Assembly: GCA_030824585.1 (NCBI GenBank)
Contig: JAVBXM010000220.1
Location: 1-35,299, forward strand
Origin: Phaeospirillum sp.
GTDB taxonomy: Bacteria > Pseudomonadota > Alphaproteobacteria > Rhodospirillales > Magnetospirillaceae
Reading direction: 5' to 3'
DNA: 35,299 bases
Shown here: positions 9,159 to 17,076 of the stretch, piece after piece
Layout of the letters: the number at the start of each line of letters is the position of its first letter
How positions within the stretch are numbered: the stretch's first letter is position 1
Notes under the pieces: generated by a model
The model's input: only the letters and a program-made list of their open reading frames with translations
Told to the model about the DNA's origin: nothing
Databases searched by the model: none
Translations under genes and position numbers: made by a program

Positions 9159-10598
9159 ATGAAGACCTGCCTGGATTTCTACATCGACGGTGCCTGGGTG
9201 AAGCCCGCCAAGGGCTCGCGTCTGCTCGACGTGGTCAACCCCGCCACCGAGCAGGTCTCCGGGCAGGTGGCGCTGGGCACCGCCGACGATGCCGTCCGCG
9301 CCATCGAGGCGGCGGCCCGGGCCTTTCCCGCCTGGGCGGCGACGCCCTTGGCCGAGCGCCTGGAGATCCTTGCCAAGGTGACCGAAGGCTACGAGCGCCG
9401 CATCGACGAGATCGCCCAGGCCATCAGCCTGGAGATGGGCGCGCCGCTGGAGCGTCTGGCCAAGCCGGCCCAGGCCCGCGCCGGGCTGGGGCATTTCAAG
9501 ACGGCTCTGGCCCTTGCCAAGACCTACGCCTTCGAGCGCCGCCAGGGCACCACCCTGGTGGTCAAGGAGCCGGTGGGGGTGGCGAGCCTGATCACGCCGT
9601 GGAACTGGCCGCTCAACCAGATTGCCTGCAAGGTGGCGCCCGCCCTGGCGGCGGGGTGCGCCATGGTGTTGAAGCCCAGCGAGTTCGCGCCCTATTCGGC
9701 CCGCATCCTGGCCGAGATCATCCACGAGGCCGGGGTGCCGGCCGGCGTGTTCAACATGGTGTTCGGCGACGGCGCCGAGATCGGCCCGGTGCTGTCGTCC
9801 CATCCTCTGGTGGACATGGTGTCGCTGACCGGCTCCAACGTCGCCGGTTCGTCGGTGATGCGCGAAGGGGCGGCGACCATCAAGAAGGTGTCCCTCGAAT
9901 TGGGCGGCAAGTCGGCCAACATCATCTGCGACAGCGCCGATTTCAAGAAGGCCATGGGCCATGCGGTCAAGGCGATGATGGGCAATTCTGGCCAAAGCTG
10001 CAACGCGCCGTCGCGGCTGTTCGTCCCCGCCCATCGGCTGGAGGAGGCCGAGCTTCTGGCCGCCGAACTGTGTGCCCAGATCAAGGTGGGCGACCCCAAC
10101 GACCCCGAGACGGTGATGGGGCCCATCGCCAATGCGCGGCAGTTCGACAAGGTGCGCCGTATGATCCGCGCCGGGATCGAGGAGGGCGCCAGGCTGGTGT
10201 GCGGCGGTCCCGAGCGGCCCGACGGCCTCGAGGCGGGCTACTTCGTGCGCCCCACCGTGTTCAGCCGGGTCCAGGATTCCATGACCATCATGCGCGAGGA
10301 AATCTTCGGCCCGGTGCTGTCCATGCGCGGCTATACCGACCTGGACGATGCGGTGGCCGGTGCCAACGACTGCGTCTACGGCCTGTCGGGCTATGTCACC
10401 GCCGGCGACCTGGACGAGGCCCGCGCCGTGGCGCGGCGGCTGCGTACCGGCATGGTGCACCTCAACGGCGCCCTGTCCCATCCCGGCGGGCCGTTCGGCG
10501 GCATCCGCCAGTCGGGCGTGGGGCGCGAGTGGGGCGAGGCGGGGTTCGAGGAATTCCTGGAATCCAAGACCCTGTTCGGCTCGGAACCGAAGGAGTAG
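9159..10598 (+). CDS. NAD(P)-dependent aldehyde dehydrogenase
   Basis: A 479-residue aldehyde dehydrogenase of the ALDH superfamily, full length. Visible are the cofactor-binding ITPWNWPLNQ, SLTGSNVAGSSV, the general-base glutamate in SLELGGKSANII (E247), the catalytic cysteine in GNSGQSCNAPSR (C281), and EEIFGPVLS. It oxidises an aldehyde to the acid. GGAG lies 8 bp before ATG. The gene comes directly after a terminator, so it probably has low-level read-through expression or a promoter hidden in the preceding coding region. With the downstream esterase (4 bp away) it could feed the locus by converting an ester to an alcohol or aldehyde and then an acid; this is inference. Confidence 0.92.
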   Translation: MKTCLDFYIDGAWVKPAKGSRLLDVVNPATEQVSGQVALGTADDAVRAIEAAARAFPAWAATPLAERLEILAKVTEGYERRIDEIAQAISLEMGAPLERLAKPAQARAGLGHFKTALALAKTYAFERRQGTTLVVKEPVGVASLITPWNWPLNQIACKVAPALAAGCAMVLKPSEFAPYSARILAEIIHEAGVPAGVFNMVFGDGAEIGPVLSSHPLVDMVSLTGSNVAGSSVMREGAATIKKVSLELGGKSANIICDSADFKKAMGHAVKAMMGNSGQSCNAPSRLFVPAHRLEEAELLAAELCAQIKVGDPNDPETVMGPIANARQFDKVRRMIRAGIEEGARLVCGGPERPDGLEAGYFVRPTVFSRVQDSMTIMREEIFGPVLSMRGYTDLDDAVAGANDCVYGLSGYVTAGDLDEARAVARRLRTGMVHLNGALSHPGGPFGGIRQSGVGREWGEAGFEEFLESKTLFGSEPKE

Positions 10599-10602
10599 GC
10601 GC

Positions 10603-11550
10603 ATGCTTGAAACCGGATTCTTCTCCCTCGGCACCCCCGGGCGTCTGGACGACGACATCGCCTTCGTGCTGGCCAAGGCCGCCGAGCTCAACCTGCCCAA
10701 GCTGGGCGATCTGGGGCCGGTGGCGGGCCGGGCGGAGTTCGCCCGGCGGCTGTCGCGCACCAATCCCCCGGCGCCCGGCGGCATCGAGGCCGAGGATATC
10801 GCCATCGGCGGCATTCCCGCCCGGCGCTACCAGCCCCAGGGCGGGCCCAAGGCCAAGGGGCTGCTGCTGTATTTCCACGGCGGCGGCTTCGTGGTCGGTG
10901 ATCTGGAGACCCACGATCCCCAATGCCGCGCCCTGGCCGCCGAAAACGGCTCGGTGGTGGTGGCGGTGGATTACCGCTTGGCCCCCGAGCATCCCTATCC
11001 CGCCGCCATCCAGGACGGCCTTGTCGCCCTGAACTGGGCGGCGAGGGAATATCCCGGCTGGAGCCTGGGCGTGGCCGGCGACAGTGCCGGCGGCACAATG
11101 GCCGCCGTGGTGGCGCTCCATGCCCGCGACCTGGATATTCCCTTGGCGCTGCAGATGCTGATTTACCCGGCGGTAGACCAGCAGGGTGATTTCCCGTCGC
11201 GGACCCGGCTGGCCGAAGGCTATCTGCTGACCCAGGCCGACATCGACTGGTTCACCGCGCAGTACTTCGCCGGCCGTGCCAACCCGGTGCTGGAACCCGA
11301 CGCCTCGCCCTTGCGCGCGTCCTCCCATGCCGGGCTGGCCCCGGCCCTGGTGCTGACCTGCGGCTTCGATCCCCTGGTGGATGAGGGCGATGCCTATGCC
11401 CAGGCCCTGAGAGGGGCGGGGGTGCCGGTGCGCCATGCGCGCCTGGAGGGCTCCATCCACGGCTGCCTGGGACTGGCCGGCTATGTTCAGTCGGGCAAGG
11501 CGGCATTGGCGGAAGCGTGCCGGGCGTGGGGGGCGGTGGTTTCTTTCTGA
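10603..11550 (+). CDS. Alpha/beta hydrolase, HSL/acetyl-esterase family
   Basis: A 315-residue hormone-sensitive-lipase-type esterase. The oxyanion-hole motif HGGG (92-95, in YFHGGGFVVGD), DYRLAPEHPYPAA, the nucleophile elbow GDSAGG (S161), the acid in GFDPLVDEG (about D256) and the histidine in GSIHGCLG (about H286) complete the triad. It hydrolyses short acyl or aryl esters in the cytoplasm; no signal peptide is seen. ATG 10603 is supported by AAGGAG (10589-10594) and lies 4 bp after the aldehyde dehydrogenase stop. A MITE-like repeat follows 7 bp after the stop codon. Confidence 0.9.
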   Translation: MLETGFFSLGTPGRLDDDIAFVLAKAAELNLPKLGDLGPVAGRAEFARRLSRTNPPAPGGIEAEDIAIGGIPARRYQPQGGPKAKGLLLYFHGGGFVVGDLETHDPQCRALAAENGSVVVAVDYRLAPEHPYPAAIQDGLVALNWAAREYPGWSLGVAGDSAGGTMAAVVALHARDLDIPLALQMLIYPAVDQQGDFPSRTRLAEGYLLTQADIDWFTAQYFAGRANPVLEPDASPLRASSHAGLAPALVLTCGFDPLVDEGDAYAQALRGAGVPVRHARLEGSIHGCLGLAGYVQSGKAALAEACRAWGAVVSF

Positions 11551-11557
11551 CCTCAAT

Positions 11558-11659
11558 TGTCATTCCGAGGCGAAGCCGAGGAATCTCCGTCTGACGCGTC
11601 GGTGCCGGCTTGGCAGCGGTGTTCCAGGATGAGATCCCTCGCGGTGGCTCGGGATGACA
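11558..11659. repeat. MITE-like palindromic repeat element, copy A
   Basis: A roughly 102-bp element with imperfect terminal inverted repeats (TGTCATTCCGAG at left, CTCGGGATGACA at right), a second inner pair (GGAATCTC / GAGATCCC) and a variable centre. A second copy is at 19333-19436. It has no coding capacity and can fold into a long hairpin. It sits 7 bp after the esterase stop, so in RNA it may also help termination or stability. Confidence 0.8.
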
Positions 11660-11667
11660 GGAAATGG

Positions 11668-11743
11668 TTGAACGACCATTCAATGATGGTTGACTCCCGC
11701 AATGAAATGAATGAACATTCAGTCAGATTGAATGGTCAGTCAA
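11668..11743. promoter_or_regulatory. Three related palindromes, probable TetR operator array
   Basis: Three 14-16-bp palindromes share the pattern TTGAAYG-NN-CRTTCAA: TTGAACGACCATTCAA (11668-11683), TGAATGAACATTCA (11708-11721, perfect arms) and TTGAATGGTCAGTCAA (11728-11743). Centres are 39 and 21 bp apart; the last pair is on one helix face. The third ends 12 bp before the ATG at 11756 and abuts its GAGG. The form is typical of TetR-family operators, and a TetR gene closes this operon at 16244, so autorepression plus operon control is the likely role. Confidence 0.7.
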
Positions 11744-11755
11744 TTCGAGGCGTGA

Positions 11756-12523
11756 ATGTCCTTCTCCGTGCTGAATACCGCCCGCCGCGGCGCCGTCTTC
11801 GTGGTTACCCTGGCCAGTCCGCCGGTCAACGCCCTGTCCCGTGCCCTGATCAGGGACCTGCATGCCGCCATGGACATGGTGGAGGCGGACAAGACCATCC
11901 GCGTCCTGCATGTGCGCTCCGAGCAAAAGGCGTTCTGTGCCGGCGCCGATCTGGCCGAGATGCGCGAGAATCTGGCCAATCCCGATCTGGTGGACGCCCA
12001 GATCGCCTTTGTCCGCGACCTGCAGAACGTGCTGAAGCGCATCGAGACCCTGCCGCTCGCCACCGTCGCCGAAGTGGGCGGGGCCGCCATGGGCGGCGGG
12101 CTGGAACTGGCGCTGGCCTGTGACTTCCGCATCGCGGCCAACGAGGCCAAGCTGGCCCTGCCCGAGGTCAATCTGGGCCTGATCCCCGGGGCCGGCGGCA
12201 CCCAGCGGCTGACCCGCCTGTGCGGCCCGGCCATCGCCAAGCGCCTGATCCTCGGTGCCGAAATCCTTGACGGAGAGAGCGCCGCCGCCATGGGCATCGT
12301 CCACTGGTCGGCGCCGCGCGCCGAACTGGCCGACAAGGCCGCGACGCTCGCCGACCGTATCGCCACCCTGCCGCGCGCCGCCGTGGCGGCCTCCAAGTCC
12401 TGCATCGAAGCCTCCCTCGACCCGTCCCGCGACGGCTACGAGGAGGAGCTGACCGCCACCCGTGACCTGCTGTTGCATGAACCCGAGACCCGCCACCGGG
12501 TCGAGGCGTTCCTGTCCAAGTAA
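11756..12523 (+). CDS. Enoyl-CoA hydratase/isomerase family protein
   Basis: A 255-residue crotonase. The segment AFCAGADLAEM forms the oxyanion region; both hydratase glutamates are present (E117 in MGGGLELALACD, E137 in LALPEVNLG), followed by [11 protein letters not shown]. It should therefore be a true 2-enoyl-CoA hydratase. ATG 11756 has GAGG 5 bp upstream. It is the first gene of the TetR-controlled operon, just after the palindrome array. The operon also encodes another, active-site-divergent crotonase at 13333, so the two probably catalyse different steps. The substrate is unknown. Confidence 0.9.
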   Translation: MSFSVLNTARRGAVFVVTLASPPVNALSRALIRDLHAAMDMVEADKTIRVLHVRSEQKAFCAGADLAEMRENLANPDLVDAQIAFVRDLQNVLKRIETLPLATVAEVGGAAMGGGLELALACDFRIAANEAKLALPEVNLGLIPGAGGTQRLTRLCGPAIAKRLILGAEILDGESAAAMGIVHWSAPRAELADKAATLADRIATLPRAAVAASKSCIEASLDPSRDGYEEELTATRDLLLHEPETRHRVEAFLSK

Positions 12524-12547
12524 TTCTTCTACCCAAGGAGCAAGGAA

Positions 12548-13294
12548 ATGAAGTTCGAGGATAAAGTCGCCCTGATCACCGGCGGTGCGTCGGGTATCGG
12601 CCTGTGCACCGTCACCTCCATGGCCGAGCTGGGTGCCGACGTGCTGATCGCCGACATCAACGTCGAAGCCGGCGAGAAGGCGGCGGCCGGGCTGAAGGCC
12701 CGTGGCTTCAAGGCCGAGTTCGTGCGTCTCGACGTCACCGACAAGGCCAATATCGCCAAGGTCAAGGAGCATGTGCTCGCCACCCGCGGCCGCCTCGACA
12801 TCCTGTGCAACGTGGCGGGCTGGGGCCACATCCAGCCGTTCGTCGACAACGACGACGCCTTCATCGCCAAGGTGATGAGCCTCAACCTGTCGGGCCCCAT
12901 CGAGCTGATCCGCGCTTTCTTCCCCATGATGATCGAGAAGAAGACCGGCAAGATCGTCAACGTCGCCTCGGACGCCGGCCGCGTCGGCAGCTTGGGCGAA
13001 AGCGTCTACTCGGCGGCCAAGGGCGGCCTGATCGCCTTCTCCAAGGCGCTGGCCCGCGAAGGTGCCCGCTACAACATCAACGTCAACGCCATCTGCCCCG
13101 GCCCGACCGACACCCCGCTGCTCAAGTCCGAGCCGGAGAAGTTCCTCGAGGCCTTCCTCAAGGTCATTCCCATGCGCCGCTTCGGCCAGCCGCAGGAAGT
13201 GGCCGATTCCATCGTCTTTATGGCTTCCAACCGCGCCGACTACATCACCGGCCAGGTCCTGTCGGTCAACGGCGGCATCACCATGGTGGGCTAA
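12548..13294 (+). CDS. SDR dehydrogenase, BadH-like
   Basis: A 248-residue classical short-chain dehydrogenase: cofactor motif TGGASGIG near the N-terminus, structural NVAG, active-site [12 protein letters not shown] with YSAAK (Y-x-x-x-K), and the PG motif [11 protein letters not shown]. The run [14 protein letters not shown] plus the C-terminal [14 protein letters not shown] resembles, from memory, BadH (2-hydroxycyclohexanecarboxyl-CoA dehydrogenase of Rhodopseudomonas) more than FabG. It probably oxidises a 3-hydroxyacyl-CoA, perhaps a ring-bearing one, formed by the preceding hydratase. AAGGAGCAAGGAA precedes ATG. A search against characterised SDRs is needed to confirm the subgroup; a FabG-like generic role is the alternative. 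Confidence 0.85.
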   Translation: MKFEDKVALITGGASGIGLCTVTSMAELGADVLIADINVEAGEKAAAGLKARGFKAEFVRLDVTDKANIAKVKEHVLATRGRLDILCNVAGWGHIQPFVDNDDAFIAKVMSLNLSGPIELIRAFFPMMIEKKTGKIVNVASDAGRVGSLGESVYSAAKGGLIAFSKALAREGARYNINVNAICPGPTDTPLLKSEPEKFLEAFLKVIPMRRFGQPQEVADSIVFMASNRADYITGQVLSVNGGITMVG

Positions 13295-13332
13295 GAGCCC
13301 GCTTCGCAACATCGAGACAAGAGGACAATCCC

Positions 13333-14151
13333 ATGCGCAAGTTCAAGGCTGCCGAGTACAAGGCCACCCATTTCGACTGGAAAGTGGACGGCAAGGTGGC
13401 GACGCTCACCCTCAACCGTCCCGACAGAAAAAACCCGCTGACATTTGATTCCTATGGCGAACTTCGCGACCTGTTCGAGAACATGGTCTATGCCGACGAC
13501 GTCAAGGCGGTGATCGTCACCGGTTCGGGCGGCAATTTCTGCTCGGGCGGCGACGTGCACGAGATCATCGGCCCGCTGACCAAGATGGACATGCCCGAGC
13601 TGCTGGAATTCACCCGCATGACCGGTGACGCGGTGCGCGCCATGCGTAATGCGCCCCAGCCGATCATCGCCGCCATCGACGGCATCTGTGCCGGTGCCGG
13701 CACCATGCTGGGCTGCGCCTCGGACATCCGCCTGGGCACCGCGCGTTCCAAGGTGGCCTTCCTGTTCGTCCGCGTCGGCCTGGCCGGCGCCGACATGGGC
13801 GCCTGCACCCTGCTGCCCCGCCTGATCGGCCTGTCGCGCGCCGCCGAGCTGCTTTACACCGGCCGTGCCATGGGCGGTGAAGAGGCCGAGCGCGTCGGCT
13901 ACTACAACTCGCTGCATGCCCCGGAAGAGCTGCTGGACGCCGCCAACAAGCTGGCCCACTCTTTGGCCACCGGTCCGACCTTCGGCCACGCCATGACCAA
14001 GAAGATGCTGTGGCAGGAATGGAACCAGGGTCTGGGCGAGTGCATCGAGGCCGAGGCCCAGGCCCAGGCCATCTGCATGCAGACCAAGGACTTCGAGCGG
14101 GCCTACATCGCCTTCGCCAACAAGCAGGCGCCGGTCTTCGAAGGCAATTAA
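13333..14151 (+). CDS. Crotonase-superfamily protein lacking both hydratase glutamates
   Basis: A 272-residue crotonase-fold protein with the CoA-binding/oxyanion segment [13 protein letters not shown] and the second oxyanion glycines in [15 protein letters not shown]. The two glutamates of enoyl-CoA hydratases are replaced: M125 at the first site and R147 ([15 protein letters not shown]) at the second. A nearby aspartate (D154) recalls the catalytic aspartate of dienoyl-CoA isomerases (VGLAADVG), suggesting isomerase, hydrolase or lyase chemistry. A roughly 15-residue N-terminal extension ([14 protein letters not shown]) precedes the usual start of the fold. AGAGGAC lies 9 bp upstream of ATG. 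It lies between the SDR and acyl-CoA dehydrogenase genes of the TetR-controlled operon. The reaction is unknown. Confidence 0.85.
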   Translation: MRKFKAAEYKATHFDWKVDGKVATLTLNRPDRKNPLTFDSYGELRDLFENMVYADDVKAVIVTGSGGNFCSGGDVHEIIGPLTKMDMPELLEFTRMTGDAVRAMRNAPQPIIAAIDGICAGAGTMLGCASDIRLGTARSKVAFLFVRVGLAGADMGACTLLPRLIGLSRAAELLYTGRAMGGEEAERVGYYNSLHAPEELLDAANKLAHSLATGPTFGHAMTKKMLWQEWNQGLGECIEAEAQAQAICMQTKDFERAYIAFANKQAPVFEGN

Positions 14152-14165
14152 GCGACGTTCGGCCA

Positions 14166-14189
14166 CCCTCTCCCGCTCGCGGGAGAGGG
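14166..14189. repeat. REP-like perfect hairpin between operon genes
   Basis: CCCTCTCCCGC and GCGGGAGAGGG form a perfect 11-bp inverted repeat with a 2-nt spacer, 14 bp after the crotonase stop. There is no U-tract (it is followed by ACTAAAAAGG, which contributes the next gene's ribosome site). It resembles a common dispersed CTCTCCCGC palindrome of proteobacteria; it may stabilise upstream mRNA or damp downstream expression. Confidence 0.6.
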
Positions 14190-14208
14190 ACTAAAAAGGA
14201 AAAGAACC

Positions 14209-15393
14209 ATGAGTGACGCCACGTTCCTCGACTGGCCCTTTCTCGACGAGTCCCACCGCGCGTTCGCCGCGTCGCTTGAGGACTGGGCCAACACCATCCT
14301 CCCAGGGGTGTGTCCCGAGGACGAGGCGCATGGCCCCGCCATGGACCAGACCGCCCGACGCCTGGTAACGGCTCTGGGAAAGGCGGGGTTCCTGCGGGCG
14401 GCCATTCCGGCCGCCCATGGCGGGCGGGCCAAGGATTTCGATGTGCGGGCGCTTTGCCTGGGCCGCGAGATCCTGGCCCGCCACGCCGGTCTTGCCGATT
14501 TCGCCTTCGCCATGCAGGGGTTGGGCAGTGCCGCCATCACCCTGTTCGGCAACGAGGAACAGCAGGCCCGCTACCTGCCCAAGGTGGGAACGGGCGAGTA
14601 CATTGCCGCCTTCGCCATTTCCGAGGCCGATGCCGGCTCGGACGTGGGTGCCATGAGCACCAAGGCGGTCCGGGAGGGTGACCATTACGTCATCAACGGC
14701 GCCAAGACCTGGATTTCCAACGCCGGGCTAGCCGATTTCTACACCGTCTTCGCCCGTATCGGCGACGAGCCGGGGGCCAAGACCCTGGCGGCCTTCGTGG
14801 TGGACGCCTCGACGCCCGGCCTCTCGGTGTCCGAGCGCATCGATGTCATTGCGCCCCATCCCCTGGGCTCGCTCAAGTTCGAGAACATGCGGGTGCCGGC
14901 TGCCAACATGCTGGGCAAGCCCGGCGACGGCTTCAAGGTGGCCATGAGCGTGCTGGACGTGTTCCGCACCACGGTGGGCGCCGCCGCCCTGGGCTTCGCG
15001 CGCCGCGCCATGGACGAGGCGCTTTCCCGCTCGATCAAGCGCAAGGCTTTCGGCTCGCGCCTCGCCGATTTCCAACTGATCCAGGCCAAGATCGCCGATA
15101 TGGCGGTGGCGGTGGATACCTCGGCCCTGCTGATCTACCGCTCGGCCTGGACCAAGGACACCAAGGGCGGCCGCGTGACGCGCGAGGCCTCCATGGCCAA
15201 GCTGTGGGCCACCGAGCAGGCCCAGATGGTCATCGACCAGGCGGTGCAGATCTGGGGCGGCCTCGGCGTGATCAGCGGCATGATGGTCGAGCAGCTTTAC
15301 CGCGAAATCCGCGCGCTGCGCATCTACGAGGGGACCAGCGAGATCCAGAAGTTGGTCATCGCCTCCAAGGTCTACGAGGGGCTGGCGCCATGA
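14209..15393 (+). CDS. Acyl-CoA dehydrogenase
   Basis: A 394-residue acyl-CoA dehydrogenase with [14 protein letters not shown] (FAD/substrate loop), [13 protein letters not shown], and the C-terminal [16 protein letters not shown] containing the probable catalytic glutamate E374. ATG 14209 has AAGGA about 9 bp upstream. In this operon it would introduce the alpha-beta double bond that the neighbouring hydratase then uses. It differs clearly from the acyl-CoA dehydrogenase at 2776, for example in its N-terminus and loop regions, so the two probably act on different acyl-CoAs. Its stop overlaps the next SDR start by 4 bp (ATGA), indicating coupling. Confidence 0.92.
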   Translation: MSDATFLDWPFLDESHRAFAASLEDWANTILPGVCPEDEAHGPAMDQTARRLVTALGKAGFLRAAIPAAHGGRAKDFDVRALCLGREILARHAGLADFAFAMQGLGSAAITLFGNEEQQARYLPKVGTGEYIAAFAISEADAGSDVGAMSTKAVREGDHYVINGAKTWISNAGLADFYTVFARIGDEPGAKTLAAFVVDASTPGLSVSERIDVIAPHPLGSLKFENMRVPAANMLGKPGDGFKVAMSVLDVFRTTVGAAALGFARRAMDEALSRSIKRKAFGSRLADFQLIQAKIADMAVAVDTSALLIYRSAWTKDTKGGRVTREASMAKLWATEQAQMVIDQAVQIWGGLGVISGMMVEQLYREIRALRIYEGTSEIQKLVIASKVYEGLAP

Positions 15394-16175
15394 TGGGCGA
15401 GGCCAGGCCGCTCGCCGGCCGCCATGCCCTGGTCACCGGCGGCGGACGGGGCATCGGTGCCGCCATCGCCCGCCAGATGCTGGCCCTGGGGGCCGCCGTC
15501 ACCGTCACTGGCCGCGATACCGGCCGTCTGGACAAGGCTGCCGGCGACATGGCCGGGCTCGGCCGGGTGCAGGGCATCGCCGTGGACGTCAACGACCCCC
15601 AGGCCATCCAGGCCGGCTTCGCCAAGGCCTCCCAGGCCTTCGGTCCCATCGCCATCCTGGTCAACAATGCCGGCATCGCCAAGGCGGCACCCTTCGCCAA
15701 GACCGACCTGTCCCTGTGGAACGACATCCTGCGCACTGACCTGACCGGGGCTTTCCTCTGCACCCAGGCGGCGCTTCCGGACATGCTGAAGGCGGGGTGG
15801 GGGCGGGTGGTCAACGTTGCCTCGACGGCCGGGCTGACCGGGATGGCCTATTGCGCCGCCTATTGCGCCGCCAAGCACGGGCTGATCGGCATGACCCGCG
15901 CCCTGGCGGTGGAACTGGCTGCCAAGCCGGTGACCGTCAACGCCGTCTGCCCCGGCTATACCGAGACGGATATCGTCGAGGAAACCATCGCCAATATCGT
16001 CGCCAAGACCGGCCGGACGCGCGAGGAGGCGTTGGCCCAACTGGTGGCCACCAACCCGCAGCAGCGCCTGATCAAGCCGCAAGAGGTGGCCGAGGCGGTG
16101 GCCTGGCTGTGTCTGCCGGGGTCCGCCGCCATCACCGGCCAAAGCATCGCGGTGGCGGGCGGGGAGTTGATGTAG
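15390..16175 (+). CDS. SDR-family oxidoreductase
   Basis: A 261-residue classical [11 protein letters not shown] cofactor loop, [12 protein letters not shown] serine, and the YCAAK active site in [12 protein letters not shown], where YCAA is duplicated so that two tyrosines lie close together. The PG motif is [13 protein letters not shown], and [11 protein letters not shown] near the C-terminus is family-typical. It is probably NAD(P)-dependent and acts on a 3-hydroxyacyl-CoA or 3-oxoacyl substrate. The start overlaps the acyl-CoA dehydrogenase stop (ATGA at 15390); a second in-frame ATG follows at 15393. The operon thus encodes two SDRs, suggesting two hydroxyl oxidations or different stereochemistry. 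Confidence 0.88.
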   Translation: MMGEARPLAGRHALVTGGGRGIGAAIARQMLALGAAVTVTGRDTGRLDKAAGDMAGLGRVQGIAVDVNDPQAIQAGFAKASQAFGPIAILVNNAGIAKAAPFAKTDLSLWNDILRTDLTGAFLCTQAALPDMLKAGWGRVVNVASTAGLTGMAYCAAYCAAKHGLIGMTRALAVELAAKPVTVNAVCPGYTETDIVEETIANIVAKTGRTREEALAQLVATNPQQRLIKPQEVAEAVAWLCLPGSAAITGQSIAVAGGELM

Positions 16176-16243
16176 GGATTGACGGCCCCTCCATGCCGGA
16201 GTAGTCGGTTTTTCGAAATCTTCCAACCGGGGCGGGACGCTGA

Positions 16244-16921
16244 ATGGACAACAAGCCGGGCACGGTTCACGACGTCAAGGCCCAGGTCAGCGACGAGGCG
16301 CTGGTCGTCAGAAGGCGCGGCCAGATCATCGCCGCGGCGGTGGAGCTGTTCTCGCACCAGGGCTTCTACCGCACCACCATCCAGGACGTGGCCAAGAAGG
16401 CGGGTGTCTCCGCCGGGCTGATCTACCAGTATGTCAGCGACAAGGAAGACGTGCTGCTGCTCGCCCTCTTGTCGGTGCTGGAATCCTACAAGCACGAGAT
16501 TCCGGCGGCGCTGGAGGGGCTTTCCGATCCGCTGGAGCGCTTCCAGGCGGCGATCCGCGCCTATTGCCGGGTGGTGGACCAGCGGCGCGAGGCCACGGTG
16601 CTGGCCTACCGTTCCACCAAGTCGCTGCCCGACGACCGCCGCCAGTTGATCAAGGATTGCGAGATCGAGACCAACGGCATGATCGCCGCCTGCCTTGCCG
16701 ACTGCATCAAGGCGGGGCTGATGCGCGAGGTCAATGTGGAACTGGTGACCTACCAACTGGTGACCTTCGCCCATAGCTGGGCGTTGAAGCACTGGCGGCT
16801 CAAGGACCAGTGCGGCCTGGAGGAATACGTGGCCGAGGGCCTCGACTTCTTCGCCCACGCGCTGCTGACGCCGAAGGGCTGGCGGCAGTGGAAAAAGATG
16901 GCGGACGCCACGACCGGTTGA
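16244..16921 (+). CDS. TetR-family transcriptional regulator
   Basis: A 225-residue TetR regulator. The N-terminal helix-turn-helix (about residues 26-70) reads RRGQIIAAAVELFSHQGF then TTIQDVAKKAGVSAGLIYQY and VSDKEDVLL. The C-terminal helical domain (75-225) is the ligand pocket; repressors of acyl-CoA catabolism of this kind release DNA on binding an acyl-CoA. It lies 68 bp after the SDR stop on the same strand, so it is probably the last gene of the operon starting at 11756. The three palindromes at 11668-11743 are its most likely operators. The ribosome site is weak (GGGCGGGAC before TGAATG). A tolerant alternative is independent expression from the 68-bp gap, where I see no clear promoter. 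Confidence 0.88.
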   Translation: MDNKPGTVHDVKAQVSDEALVVRRRGQIIAAAVELFSHQGFYRTTIQDVAKKAGVSAGLIYQYVSDKEDVLLLALLSVLESYKHEIPAALEGLSDPLERFQAAIRAYCRVVDQRREATVLAYRSTKSLPDDRRQLIKDCEIETNGMIAACLADCIKAGLMREVNVELVTYQLVTFAHSWALKHWRLKDQCGLEEYVAEGLDFFAHALLTPKGWRQWKKMADATTG

Positions 16922-16945
16922 CGCCTTCCCAGCTTCCGGTACTAT
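16918..16945 (+). promoter_or_regulatory. Predicted sigma70-type promoter of parC
   Basis: TTGACG (16918-16923) and TACTAT (16940-16945) are separated by 16 bp. The -35 box overlaps the tetR stop codon. Transcription starting near 16952 would give a leader of about 125 nt that contains the hairpins at 16963-17050. Confidence 0.5.
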
Positions 16946-16962
16946 ATCTGGCCCGTTCCGAT

Positions 16963-17050
16963 GGGCGTGAAACGCCCTGAGGCAAGCGCAAGGCGCGCCG
17001 CGGCTTATGCCGCGATAGCCACGCCGCCGAAAGGCGGCGCCCGGCGCTTG
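16963..17050 (+). other. Cluster of hairpins in the parC leader
   Basis: Three stem-loops follow one another: GGGCGT-gaa-ACGCCC (16963-16977), CGCGGC-ttat-GCCGCG (16999-17014) and CGCCGCC-gaaa-GGCGGCG (17022-17039, a GNRA tetraloop). An outer pair, CAAGCGC (16983-16989) with GCGCTTG (17044-17050), would close the last two into a three-way junction. This could be a structured leader, a terminator region for tetR, or a dispersed repeat. Confidence 0.55.
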
Positions 17051-17076
17051 AGGGGCGGATATAGAAGAGGACCAGA

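Noticed and set aside
10348-10602. Extended start of the HSL esterase inside the aldehyde dehydrogenase gene
   Set aside because: The extension would overlap 250 bp of the ALDH gene in another frame and reads as Arg/Trp/Pro-rich noise; ATG 10603 has AAGGAG.
14166-14189. Rho-independent terminator inside the TetR-controlled operon
   Set aside because: The stem is strong but there is no U-tract, and the following bases are the ribosome site of the next gene; a REP-like element is more likely.
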